42,671 nt of DNA from Planoprotostelium fungivorum (Eukaryota; Evosea; Variosea; Cavosteliida; Cavosteliaceae), in assembly GCA_003024175.1 (NCBI GenBank), contig MDYQ01000244.1, positions 1-42,671 of the forward strand. Reading direction: 5' to 3'. Both the position numbers and the translations under genes were made by a program. This document shows, one piece after another, positions 11,375 through 22,574 of this stretch (its first letter is position 1; each line of letters opens with the position of its first letter). The notes under the pieces are model-generated. The model made no database searches, was not told the origin of the DNA, and worked only from the letters and a program-made list of their open reading frames with translations.

Positions 11375-13902
11375 ATGGCTGACGGAAGAGCTCAAAAAAA
11401 AGCGAAGACAGGAGCATCAGCTAGTTTTCTCGATGATCTTCTGAATGAAACAAAATCCACTAGAAAGGAACAATTGGAACAGTGAGCATACATCATCACC
11501 CACAGTATCTCAGTGCTGATCCTCGTATCAGTGCCAGCGTTTCTTCCAAGAGTGGACAGGCACAAGTGATGGCAGCCGATTCCATGTTCTCCTTTTTATT
11601 GGAAGCAGCTAAAGGCTTAGACGCCTCAAATATGGACGACATCGAGTTGGAAGTTCGTTTAGGGGTCATCATGGGATCTCAGTTCGTCGCAGAGATCAGC
11701 AAGGCCGATTTCGATCGTCTCATCAACAAGCTGGAGGCGACGGGAGGCGTCAATTGTAAACAGACCAAACACAATGACTACATCTTTTCTCACTATGGAG
11801 AGTACGAGAGAGTACGTATCAGACACGAAGAGGGCGACGAATTATACCAACCTCAGCAGAAACGAAGGTGAGAGTTGTCACATGCATCTTACGTCTCAAT
11901 ATTCGACAGTCTCGAACATGATGATCTCAAGAAAGACACACACATGCCATACGATGCCAGGTTTGTCTCACGATGCTCCATCATCTCCATCTTCTAACGA
12001 CACGCAGAGTGAGCGTGGCACAAGAGACGATGCTGGACCCCGTCTCAGAGGTGCCGGACGATTGGCAGATGATCCGAGAGAAAGACAGAAAGAGTTACAA
12101 TTTCAACTCTGCCAATCGTCCGTGGGACGTCGAATTGACCGTCGTCATCGAGAGGTGACATCATCATCTCACATCATCACATGCACCATCTCATCCTCTT
12201 CAGATCCCGCAACGTGCCGGCTCGTACCCTCTACGAAGCCGAAATCGAGTTCCACAACTCCGTTCTCCAATGGTGTAAAGACTCCACGAAGCATGATCGC
12301 CTCCGTCAGATGATCGGCGAATTTTGGAAGACTCTCTTCGGCCTGTTTGGACACACGAGCAAAGAGCCTGCCTTCTTCAGAAGGGTGTCGAGGGAGAAGA
12401 ACGAAGAGCTGCAGCAGATCTGCAACGCAGCCCTACCGCAGGGAAGTCGCGTAGATTTCCCCGGATCTATGCCCATCAATTTCAGTCGAAGGTGTATCGG
12501 CGATCTACAATCGAAAGAGTATTACGTGTCGGAGAAGACGGACGGTGTGAGGTGATACAGATGACGCACGGCGTGTGAGTGACGAGATTTTGTAGGTATT
12601 TCCTCGTGATCATTCCCGACGGAGTGTACATGTGCAATCGTAGGTACGATTTCTCTGCGGTGAACGGTGCTTCTATTCTGTCTCGCCTGTTCCCTCACTC
12701 GATATTGGATGGAGAAATGGTCAAATTTGGAAAAGAAGAAGGGAAGGACATGTTCCTCTTATTCGATGTCATCAAGTTCAAAGAGGACCTTGTTACGGAT
12801 CGTTACGTACCAGATCGACTCAAAGTCATCGGGCAGGCGATCGGGGAGTACAGAGCACACATCGATAAGAATCCCAACGATAAGTGTCCATTTGAATTGG
12901 CGGGAAAAGTATTCATGGAGAAGGGGTGGGTCACTTTTGGGACGACACTGGGACTGAAGGAGGACAGGCAGTTGAAAGATCTGATGAAGAGAATCATCGA
13001 CAGACACGGAGAGAGGTACTACCAAGATAAGAGTCGCTACCACAAGACCGTGAGTCTCATTTTCCTCTCTTTCAATCCCCACGTGATTCATTATATTCAT
13101 TCCATCTAGGACGGTCTCATTTTCACTTGTCAGAACGAAGGATATCAGATCAGAAGTGCCCCCAGTCTATTCAAATGGAAATATCTTGATAAGCTTTCCG
13201 TCGATTTTCGCGTCGTGATCGAAAACAATGACAAGTTGAGATTCTACGCTGCCGCCGGAAAGGACCAGCCCGGCATCGAATACAATTTCGAACAGAAGCT
13301 CATCAACAAGGAAGAGATGATGAAAGAGCTACACGCACACGAGAGGGCAAAGAAGAACAAGGAGCACGGCACCATCGTAGAATTCAAATACGACCCATGG
13401 CAAGGTAACGTCGAGAGATCATCGCGATCACATCGCGATCACATTGCGATCGAGATCGTGATGGAGGTGATGGAGAAGACTGAACGAGATAGGTAAATGG
13501 GTTTATTGTACCATTCGAGCGGATAAGAGCACACCGAACCACATCGCCATCGTGATGGACACCATGGAAGTCATGTGTGAGAACGTCACGACCGATGAGA
13601 TCACCTATCGCATGTCTGGCCGAACCGGAGAGGAATGGAAGAACAAGGTAGAAGAACACCTGCAACTCATCGTAGAAGAGACACAGAAGACAAATCCAGC
13701 TCATGGAGCCAGCCGATCACACGCTGGAAACGCCAGACCGAGTCACGGACACCATGGAAGTCATGCGACATCATCATCGCACGCACCGCAAGGCTATTCT
13801 CCTGCTGGAGCTCCCTCTTCGGTTCAGTTTCCGGCGGCACAAGTGCCCAAGACCTCTTCTTATGTACCAACGCAGGCCCCTTCTTACATGCCGGAGTATT
13901 AA
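11375..13902 (+). CDS. mRNA capping enzyme: tunnel-type RNA triphosphatase fused to guanylyltransferase (715 aa)
   Basis: Nuclear enzyme that removes the gamma phosphate of nascent mRNA and adds GMP. Exons: 11375-11481, 11532-11867, 11910-11960, 12008-12154, 12204-12551, 12596-13049, 13110-13404, 13493-13902. The N-terminal part (about residues 50-260) is a Cet1/TTM-type triphosphatase: IELEVRLGV is the metal-binding E-x-E strand, followed by YERVRIRHEE, VELTVVIE and LYEAEIEF. The guanylyltransferase follows, with the nucleophilic lysine motif EKTDGVR, then YDFSAVNGASILSRL, LDGEMVKFG, DGLIFTCQNEG and FKWKYLDKLSVDF, and an OB-fold end (GKWVYCTIRADK). A His/Ser/Pro-rich tail of about 75 residues, probably disordered, closes the protein. 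No methyltransferase domain is present. The first two exons are weakly conserved, so the exact N-terminus is less certain. Confidence 0.9.
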
Positions 13903-14461
13903 AATGAGGAGAGAGTGTGATGGAAGACATGTCGTGTGAATTGTATCGAGAGGTTTCACATCGTGATGTCTGCAGTCATCGTTACAATGGAAAGAGTGTG
14001 AGGAGGAACAGAGTGCACGTGTTCGATGACCTCCGTGAAGGTCGATTGCCGAGTTCGCTCTGAAAATTCCATTTTTCGTCACCTTTCATCCGTGTGAGCG
14101 TTAGACGGTTAGAACCTTCTGGTCAGCAGTTATGATAATACCCGTGTTGGTCAGAGCACTCCCCTGATGGCCGCTCATTCCATCCTTCCTTTCCTCCCGT
14201 ACGACCTCATTCTTTTAATCGTGTTTATTCTTCACCTTTGGGATGCGCTGAGGCGTCTGGGTCCAAGTTCACACATAGATGGGGAGACTTGGACACCTGA
14301 TTGTATAGTATATACGCCTTTAGAACGTATTAATGTTCAAGTTGAAGAAATTCACGACGGGAAGGGCACCTTTGTTTGCGGAATGTAGGACTTGGAGACC
14401 CAGAGAAGGAGTTTGAAATTGCTTCTGCCCGCTTTTCATTTCACGCACAGGGAGCATCATC
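13903..14461. other. Intergenic stretch with one doubtful small ORF
   Basis: There is no confident gene in these 559 bp. An ORF at 14167-14388 (+, 73 codons) begins with a hydrophobic segment (LPYDLILLIVFILHLWDAL) and could be a small membrane protein or an upstream exon. It has no recognisable domain and no support beyond its length. The rest is presumably the 3' UTR of the capping enzyme and the promoter of the SH3 gene. Confidence 0.4.
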
Positions 14462-15994
14462 ATGCTCACACGGTCTGCCTCAGGTGAGTTCTATTCCGCT
14501 CTGTCTGGGCGACACTGACGTACGATAGAGATGGACGGCTCTCTCAATAGGAGAAATCGATCTCCAAGCGTCCTCCAATCATTCGCAGATAAGTTCCGCA
14601 GTCCTCCCAAGCAGAGACGCAACTCGGTCGGTGATGGTCCAATCAGTCCCATTTCTTCTCCGAATGAAACCCAAATGTATCCCCCACCTCTTCCACTGGA
14701 CAACCTCCCTCCCTCTCCCCGTTCGTTATCACCCAAAGAGGAGGGAAGAGGCGACTTCTCACCTCGCAAAGGTGAAAGGGTGATTTTCATCTGATGCCCA
14801 TTCTGACCGGCTCTTCAGGCATGATGAAGCGCCTCAACATCAATACCACGAGGATATTACCTTCCATGAAGGCGTTGAAGGTAAGAAACGTAAGTGCATG
14901 ATACGATTCTAAAACACATTCAGTTCCGTAATCGATCGCAATCGGACACCACCGCCACCGACGGCACGAAGGAAGCCGAAGTACGAACAAGAGAGGATAC
15001 CATGAAACACAAGATGACCGATCTCATCAATCAAGTCCACGAAGATCGCCTCCAGACTTACGATGTGAGTCTTCCTCCATCGTCTCCTCCTCCATCTGAT
15101 CCCATCACTAGACCATCACTCGTCTCACATCGACTGCCGCGGAAGACTCAGCCTGGATCAACTTTTTAGAATCACAACTCGACGGCGTCAAATCAGGTTG
15201 CGTCCCAAGTCGAGAGGGCATGATCACCGAGCTGATCAACCGTCTGGCCGTCTCCGAACAAGAATGCCGAGAGCAGAGGTGAAGTGAAATCTCGTCGAAA
15301 ATCGATCGAACGTTCGCAGACGCAAGTGTACGGAGCTGACGATGAGGGTGAAGGAGCTGGAAGGTCAGCTGGAGAAGAAATCGTTCAGTGAACCGTCCAC
15401 ACCCATTTTGAAGCCAAAGCCTATTTTCAACGCCAGACACACCGTGTCTCTCGAAAAGGTGAACGACTTTTCCTCTTCGATCACTGATGATGATCACAGA
15501 CCCCCCTGTCATCCAGCTTCCAATCGGATCTGTTCTTCCCTGACGTTCCCACTCAGGAACCTAGCAAGCATTGGTCGCCCCTGACGAAGAGAAATCGACC
15601 ATCGCTCGTGGCTCGCTGCGACTACTACCCTGGAGTTGCCTCTCACCTCAAATTCCACGAGGGAGATCTCTTATTCGTGCGAGACAGATCTGCGGACGGG
15701 TGGTGGACGGCGGAAGATTTGGCGGGAAACATCGGGAAAGTTCCGAGAAATTACGTCGTCGACCTGGAGAAGTTACCCAAAGAAACGGTGAGAGGTGGAG
15801 TGGGGTGAAATTGACTCGTTGTTTAGATGAAGGCGAAGGGTGATTTCGCGCCAGATTTCCCGGGAGACGTGAGACTGTGGGAGGGTTGCCGAGTGAATGT
15901 GTTGAGGAGGGAAGATGACTGGTGGATCGTGGAGGTGGATGAGTCCATCGGCTACGCCCCGTCGAATTTTTTGGAGGCTGAGAAGTCTCAGTGA
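14462..15994 (+). CDS. Adaptor protein with two C-terminal SH3 domains (409 aa)
   Basis: Exons: 14462-14483, 14529-14771, 14819-14880, 14924-15064, 15112-15278, 15320-15458, 15500-15787, 15827-15994. Residues 1-90 are Ser/Pro-rich and disordered (PPPLPLDNLPPSPRSLSP), offering possible SH3 ligands. The middle is helical and partly coiled coil (ELINRLAVSEQECREQR, MRVKELEGQLEKK). Two SH3 folds follow. The first starts at SLVARCDYYPG, with the ALYDY-like strand and DGWWTAEDL plus GKVPRNYV. The second starts at GDFAPDFPGD and includes DDWWIVEVDE and GYAPSNFLEA. Both keep the tryptophan pair and the proline of the ligand groove. A cytoskeletal or endocytic scaffold is likely from the family; partners are unknown. 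The tiny first exon (MLTRSASE) is the least certain part. Confidence 0.8.
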
Positions 15995-16135
15995 ATGTAT
16001 GAATAGATGCTGTACAGAGTAGAGTGCTTGATGTGAGGGTTGGTGGTTTTGTCGTGTTCATTTTGATGCATCGAATGTTCAGTTTTACAACGCAGATGAT
16101 TTGGAATTTTTGACAAACATCATCGACAATCATTC

Positions 16136-17449
16136 ATGACGCATCAGCAGCTCACACCGGGTCTAGAGGTATTTATATGATGGAGGATGATTGACTGATC
16201 TCTCAGGTACTCGTCGTTGGAGCCGAACAACAACCACCCGTACGTCTGGGAGAAGGACCCACGTGGCACACAGAACGAGGTATTCTCTATTGGATCGACA
16301 TCAAAGGTGAAAATCACAAACCATATGATGATATCATCTCATATGAATAGGTGCTGCCTTGCACATCTATCATCCAGAGACGCAAAAAGATAAGCGCTTA
16401 CCAGTGCCGAACGGCCAAGTCATTGGAGCAGGTGACGTCAATCCATCTCGCTGCACGAAAGCAATCGACTGACAGCGACAGCCATTCCATGTGAAGGAAA
16501 GAAGGAAAAATTAGTAGTTCCTCTACAGAATGGAATCCACCTGTGGGACATCGAAGAAGGTCATCTGCGATTGATTACAGATCCTGAAGAGGATAAACCC
16601 AACAATCGATTCAACGATGCGAAATGTGATCCGAGGTATGTCCTTCTCATCTCGTCATGTTTAACGACTCAACCATGATCTCGTATCGATGGACTCACAC
16701 ATCGCAGAGGAAGACTCATTGCGGGCACCATGGACAATGCTGAAGAGAAAGAAGACAACGCCAGCCTGTATCTCTTACGCTCTGCCACCTCCCAGTGTGA
16801 GGTACAGAATCCGAGATGATGATGTTGGATGATCATGATCTCATGTCCTCATGTCCTCTCAGGTGCTCATTCCAAAGGTATCTTTATCGAATGGTATTGG
16901 CTTCAGTCCAAAGAGAGACAAGATGTACTACATCGATTCACCGAAACACGAAGTTTATTCCTTCGACTACAACGAGGAGACCGGTCACCTGAGCAACCGA
17001 AAGGTGATGCTCATGCGACGATTTCACATCGCAATCGCAGACGCAGATTTCAGGTCTTGACACGCATCGAGCCCAGCTTTCCAGACGGTATGGACGTCGA
17101 CAGCGAAGGTAACTCTCATCATCACATCATCCGATGATGACATCACACAGGTAAATTGTGGATCGCGCAGTGGGGCGGTGGTTGTGTGTCACGCCATGAT
17201 CCTGATACTGGCGCTGAGATATCGCGCGTCACCCTGCCAGTTTCACAGGTATATAGACAACCTCAAAGTGCTCCGTTGAACTTCCCGCAGGTGTCATCGT
17301 GTTGCTTTGGAGGCAAAAATATGGACGAATTATACATCACCACGGCGGCCGTTAACATCGATCCACACAAAGAGCCCCTCGCCGGCTCCCTCTTTGTCTT
17401 CCGCGAATCACAGACGAGAGGGCTTCCTCACTTTCAATTCAAGGAGTAG
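16136..17449 (+). CDS. SMP-30/regucalcin-type lactonase (304 aa)
   Basis: Metal-dependent six-bladed beta-propeller hydrolase of the SMP-30/gluconolactonase/luciferin-regenerating family, expected to hydrolyse sugar lactones. Exons: 16136-16168, 16207-16306, 16351-16431, 16482-16635, 16708-16801, 16863-17003, 17054-17108, 17151-17248, 17291-17449. The length matches the family (about 300 aa). Metal ligands are visible: the glutamate of RLGEGPTWH, the asparagine of SLSNGIGFSP, and the aspartate of FPDGMDVDSEG. Family motifs ILYWIDI, NRFNDAKCDPRGRLIAGTM and KLWIAQWGGGCVSR are all in order. There is no signal peptide, so it is probably cytosolic. It ends 257 bp before receptor B on the same strand, with no sign of a functional link. 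Confidence 0.9.
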
Positions 17450-17705
17450 GGAACAAGGCGAGGACATAGGCAATAGACACGACTGTGACCTGCACTACCC
17501 GTGTTTTCTGTGCGGCGGCGAAGGATGTTCTTTTCTTGCGGCACATACAGTGAGAGGACGTCCTTGTGTCACCTTACACCTTTCAATACCTCGGCTCCTC
17601 CGAATCTTCTCGATCGAAGTCGTGCCAGAAGCTAAGGTTCGGGTAAATTCTTCATACTGCGCGGCCAAGAGAAGCCCAAGAGTGCATTTCTTCAGAAGCG
17701 GTGGC

Positions 17706-20700
17706 ATGGGGTCCAGTGTGTCGTATCTGCTCTTGTTTGTGGCCCTCGTCCTCCTCGATGGAGTTGACGGTCAGACTCAGGCTCAACAGAGAAGTGATCT
17801 GATGCTTCTATACAATAGCGCCGGAGGTAATGCGACTCTCATACTGGACTTCTGATTATAGGACAGGCAGTAGCTGGACATCCAAAACTAACTGGGGTGG
17901 TAGCAATCCCTGCAACTTTTATGGGGTTACCTGTGATGGGAGTGGTAATGTTGTTACTCTCAGATTGGAAAACATCGGGATGCAAGGGACTATTCCAAGC
18001 GGATTCGGACAGAACCTTGGCTACATGCAGACTCTGGCGATCACGGGGCACTATGCCGTTTCTGGTGGCACCAAAGGTGAGGCATTTCTGTGATTTGTGA
18101 TCCGACGACGAGATCGAGAGATTAAACAGAACAACAGGAGTATACGGACCTCTGCCTTCCAGTTTCACCAGCATGGGCAACTTACAGTACTTCTACATCA
18201 ATTCGAACGAGTTATCGGGCACCCTTCCAAACTTCTCTGCGTTTCCCAAGCTCATCTACGTAATGTCGCCCCGCATCATGCTTTCTGAAATTCCGCAGGC
18301 CGACTTCGAATACAATCGTTTCACAGGCTTCTCAAACCCCAGTGGTCTCACTTCCGTGACTCAACTCAAGCGTCTGTGGCTGTACCGCAACAACTTTGCG
18401 TCCATCCCTTCTGATGTGACCAGCATGTCCTCTGTGACATCCATACGAGTGAGTGGCAGGTTGTAGATGAGATCTGACGTGTGAAGGCGGAATGTAACTA
18501 CCTCACATCAAGTGTTCCCTCTGGTATATGGTCCATGCCCAACGTCAACGAGCTCAGCTTCGGATTTCAAGTGAGGGGAGACCAGTACGCTGTGTACAAT
18601 CCCACGGGTAACCGCGTTCCTGGAATTGTTCCCAAGTCGATCTCTACAAAGACTCTGTTAGATCTGAGTGGTAATGCTTTCGATGAGTTTGAAGATTACA
18701 CTATGGGCAGTCCGCTGGGCAGTGGAGCCACTTGTGACATGTCGAGCAAAGGGTGATGATAGTGTGTATCTATATGATGTCTGACGGGTTGTAGATCGCC
18801 ATCCGGACCAAACTTTGCCTGTCCCATTCCTGCATGGGCCAGCAGCAGCTGCTCAGCCACGTGCACCTGTTACCAACCGACTACATCCTCTGTGAGTGGA
18901 AATCCACCGAATGCAGGAGGAGACATCGTCATCACAGGAAGATACTGGGGGTGAGTCACCTTCTTCTCCATCGTCATCATCATCATCTTCCTGACCGATG
19001 TCGTCATGATGATCAACAGATGAGATGATGTCGGAGAAAGACTGACAGGACGCAGAGGAACGCCAAGTGTGACAGTGGATGGAAGGACATGCACATACAA
19101 GTCATCGACTCGCACGACCATCACCTGTACAGCCCCTGCATGTCAGAATACACAGAACACAGGAAGTGTAGTGGTCAAGTCAGGATACTGCACTTACACG
19201 TCGAGCGCAGCTACAATGACATACCGTGAGAGGAGAGAGAAGAGAAGACGATGACTGAACGAGGGACAGAGGCACCCACGACATCGTCGACAACGTCTTC
19301 AACGACATCGTCGACAACATCATCTACAACATCTTCTACCACATCAACAACGAAGGCGACGACATCCACAACGTCGACAACCAAGCCGATCACGTCGACG
19401 ACATCGTCTACCACGTCGACAACATCATCTACCAAGTCGACAACATCATCTACCACGTCGACGACAAAGCCGACGACCTCTACAACATCGTCCACTACGT
19501 CGACAACGAAGCCAACGACATCAACTACGTCGACAACGAAGCCAACGGCATCGACGACGTCGACGACCTCATCTACAACGTCGACTACTAAGCCGACCAC
19601 GTCCACTACTAAACCCACCACATCTACGACGTCGACGACTAAAGCTACCACTTCGACCTCTTCAACGACGAAGCCAACTACCTCCACAACTTCGACTACG
19701 AAGCCGTTGACCTCCACCAAGTCTTCTACCACATCTAGCATCCCCTCTACCTCATCTACAACTATCGCCACTACCACTGACATTCCCTTCTGTGATCAGA
19801 TCTTCCTCTCTTTCAATCGCTCTCTTTCCTCTTCTGTTCTGCAAGATCAGGTGAGAGTGCAGAGAGAGAAGGAAGGGCTGTGTGACTGACAGAGAGCAGC
19901 TGAGAGGGATACAGCCTTTGGCGATGCAGTGTCCAGAGCAGCTGAACGCAGTGGTGCTGCAGATCGCATCGACAAACTTGCAGAGGAACAAGACGTTTGT
20001 AGTGGAAGCAGGCAACATCTCTATCGCTGCTGGAAAGGTGAATGATGAGTGATGGTGTAGAGAAACTGAAAGAGATGACAGATCAAAAATGGAACACAGA
20101 TGAATCTGGTCTTTAGTAGCAGTGCAGCATCGGGTCTCATTCCATCGGACGTGGCTGATCTGCTGCCTGTGAACAGCTCTGCCATTCTTTCCTTCTATGC
20201 GTTCAATCCATACGTGATATCATCCACAGATAGCGTACAGTGAGTTTTCCTCGAGTTTTATATGGATAAATCTGATGAGACAACAGATACACCAATCTGG
20301 TCTCTCTGTCCGTCATATCACCCAACGGCACAGAGATACATGTCCATAACACGTCATCAGCCATCGAGATCGGCATGGACTACAACGCTGTAGACGGGTA
20401 CGAGATCGAGTGCGTGTGGTGGGACAACAGCACAAGAGGCTGGAACAGAGAGGGCTGCATGACAGACACAAGCAGTCAGCCAGTCAAGTGTCTGTGCAGT
20501 CATCTTACTTCTTTCTCTCTGCAACTCACGCCGAAGGAGGTACCACCCAGCGACATTGTAGCAAAGCCGTTTCCGTGGAAGTGTGAGTGGCAATGATTAC
20601 TGGAAGTGACGTGGGTACAGGGGTAGGAATTGGAGCTGGAGGTTTCGTCTTTCTTTTGGCCGTAGCTCTCGTGGTCATCATCATTGTGGCCAGAAGACGT

Positions 20701-21822
20701 AAATGGAAGACGAATGACAACGAGTTCGCTATGAAGCCTTCATCGTCGACAGCCCCTCATGTCATTCCCGCCGATCAGATCTTACCCGAAGGTAATCGTT
20801 AGATCTATGGATATTTAGAGATCTGAAGTGTCATGACAGGCTATCTGTCGCCCAGAGTCAGAAAGGCTAGATATCAGGTGAGATGAAAGAAACAGCGTGA
20901 GACTGAAGAATATCGTCAGCTATCGAATGTCATTGTAGTTCGAGCACAAGCGGGCGATGGACTGAGCGATCAGCTGCTGCAGGTGTGTTGAACGTCATCG
21001 AGAAAGATGAAAGGAATGATGTTGGGACAGAGACTGAAACACATCAACATTGCACAGTATCTGGGCTGCTATGTCGACACAGTCGGCGACACTTACTTTG
21101 TGACCTACTATGCACCTGGTACAAAGATGACAGAATGGATTGGCATGGGCAACTATGACAACGAGACAGCACATCAGACGTGAGTGATGACGTCATGACA
21201 CAGAAGAAGACGAGTGACGCAGATGACAGAGTGCTGCAGCTAGCAAACGTGATGGCGTATCTGTTCGATCAGAACGTCAACGACTATCGGCTGACAGCAG
21301 ACAAGATCATCGTGCAGCCAGACACAGGCGGTCATATGCTCAAGCTGTGGGACTTCCGCCTTGGCTCCAAGTTACCCAAGCTGTACACTGTGAGAGTCTG
21401 ATGATACAGAGAAAAGACTGACAGAGAGACAGCCGCCAGAGAAGAAGATGAGAACAGAGGCAGCGCTTGTCTGGGCGTTCGGCGTCTTATCTCAGCAGAT
21501 CATCGACAAGCAGCTGTACACCCCAAACACCCCTTACACTGAGTACTACAACGGAGAAGACATACCAGAGTCGTCTGTAGAGTTCTCAGTCAAGCAGAGG
21601 TGTGTGCAGACGAGTGAGAAGAAGAAGAGAGTGACAAGAGACAGCTTGAGGAAAGATCCGACAAAGAGGCCAACTTTCGTTGAGCTGTGCAGGAGAGGAA
21701 AAGAGATTGCCTCATCCACGTCCTTCAACGGCTCTTCAATTTCATTCCCAGCTCAGCAGAGAAGATTTCCATCCGTTTATCAGAAGCAGACGTCTGATCC
21801 TTACTCACAGATCCATATCTAA
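17706..21822 (+). CDS. Receptor B: LRR-TIG-mucin-GPS-TM-pseudokinase receptor (1097 aa, complete)
   Basis: Reference member of the family. Eighteen exons: 17706-17826, 17867-18076, 18138-18259, 18299-18448, 18487-18752, 18795-18950, 19056-19225, 19270-19850, 19900-20037, 20082-20239, 20287-20582, 20621-20791, 20840-20877, 20920-20982, 21031-21179, 21230-21389, 21433-21599, 21645-21822. Residues 1-23 are a signal peptide. Residues 24-290 are LRRs with a plant-like cap. Residues 290-398 hold a TIG fold (NAGGDIVITGRYWG, TPSVTVDGRTCTYKS). Residues 399-575 are a Thr/Ser stalk. Residues 575-767 are a GAIN-like region ending in GPS CLCSHLTSF, with the predicted cut after Leu764. The transmembrane helix is about 791-813. 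The kinase-like part (about 850-1060) has HINIAQYLGC, then DYRLTADKII for the catalytic loop (Asp and Asn lost), DFR for DFG, and the TKL-like RPTFVELC. Signalling is probably non-catalytic. Confidence 0.9.
19270..19787 (+). repeat. Thr/Ser-codon microsatellite (mucin-like stalk of receptor B)
   Basis: The longest stalk array of the cluster, about 170 codons of imperfect TTSSTT, TTSTTKPTT and TTKATT units. The repeated gtcgac and acgacg words make it prone to slippage and unequal exchange. Confidence 0.85.
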
Positions 21823-21903
21823 GATTGTTAAACTAAAATGTTGTTCGAGTATTCACAAGAGACGATTTCATTCTGGAAGTGCTGTCACAATTCATCTTCT
21901 GTT
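21823..21903 (+). repeat. 3' flank of receptor B, inverted copy of the receptor D flank
   Basis: About 80 bp after the stop (containing ttaaactaaaatgttgttcg) match the minus strand of 33306-33228 behind receptor D with few changes. The duplicated unit therefore included the 3' untranslated region. Confidence 0.75.
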
Positions 21904-22574
21904 GGCGTCCGCAGCCTTCGTCTCTTCTTTCTGTGTGAGGATGTGCTCTCGAGCAGAAATTGTTAAAGGATGATGTTGTTGTGTCCTCAATCGTCACGTC
22001 TAATCCCTTGGTTGTACTCGTACTTGTATTCTCTGATATTCCTCTTGTTTCCTGCAGAGGTGTAAGAAGACTCCCGGTTGTAGATCATCCGGCCGATCGC
22101 ATCGGAGAGTGTTCTCATTTGAGGTCACAGGGAGAACACTCTGCCTCTTCTCCATCTCACCTTCAATATAATTTATGGATTAGAATGACCTCCATCGTGT
22201 TTCAATTTATTGGGCCGGGTTGCATCTCATCAGATGGATCGACCCAACCACCTTCAAATCAGTTTCATATCGCCAAACCAGCGCAAATGAGAATGCATAG
22301 ATGGTATCTTATCAAATCTCCTCTCATGAAGGGGACATGAGTAGAGAATTGAACTATTCCTCTTGACGCAAGTTGACAGTAGGCCGTCCAAGAGTGCCGA
22401 TATACAAACATTCTGTCGCTTTTGTGGTTACAATCTATGGTAGCGGTTATTACCGCGCATATGATGTGACACACATGTAAAAGGTGTTCGTGTGGGGACG
22501 CGATTCTCACCTTTGTCGTTCCTCTGGAACTCCCTTCCCGTATTGTAAGTGGAAGTATATTTCAAACACGGGCC
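21904..22574. other. Intergenic stretch and receptor C promoter
   Basis: No gene is supported here; the ORF 21960-22340 has no domain and poor composition. The final 130 bp contain the CGGTTATTACCG element at 22444-22455. Nothing else is recognisable. Confidence 0.5.
22444..22462 (+). promoter_or_regulatory. Shared upstream element (CGGTTATTACCG plus CGCATAT)
   Basis: CGGTTATTACCG followed directly by CGCATAT lies about 113-131 bp before the receptor C start. The first part is shared with the receptor A upstream region, and taccgcgcatat is shared with the CBM18-glucanase gene upstream region (30139-30150). Confidence 0.4.

Noticed and set aside
14167-14388. A small membrane protein gene of 73 residues
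   Set aside because: Only an open frame with a hydrophobic start; no homology, no splice signals and no distinct upstream signal. Kept as a doubtful note only.
21960-22340. ORF of 126 codons between receptors B and C
   Set aside because: It lies in the intergenic promoter region, has low-information composition and matches no domain.
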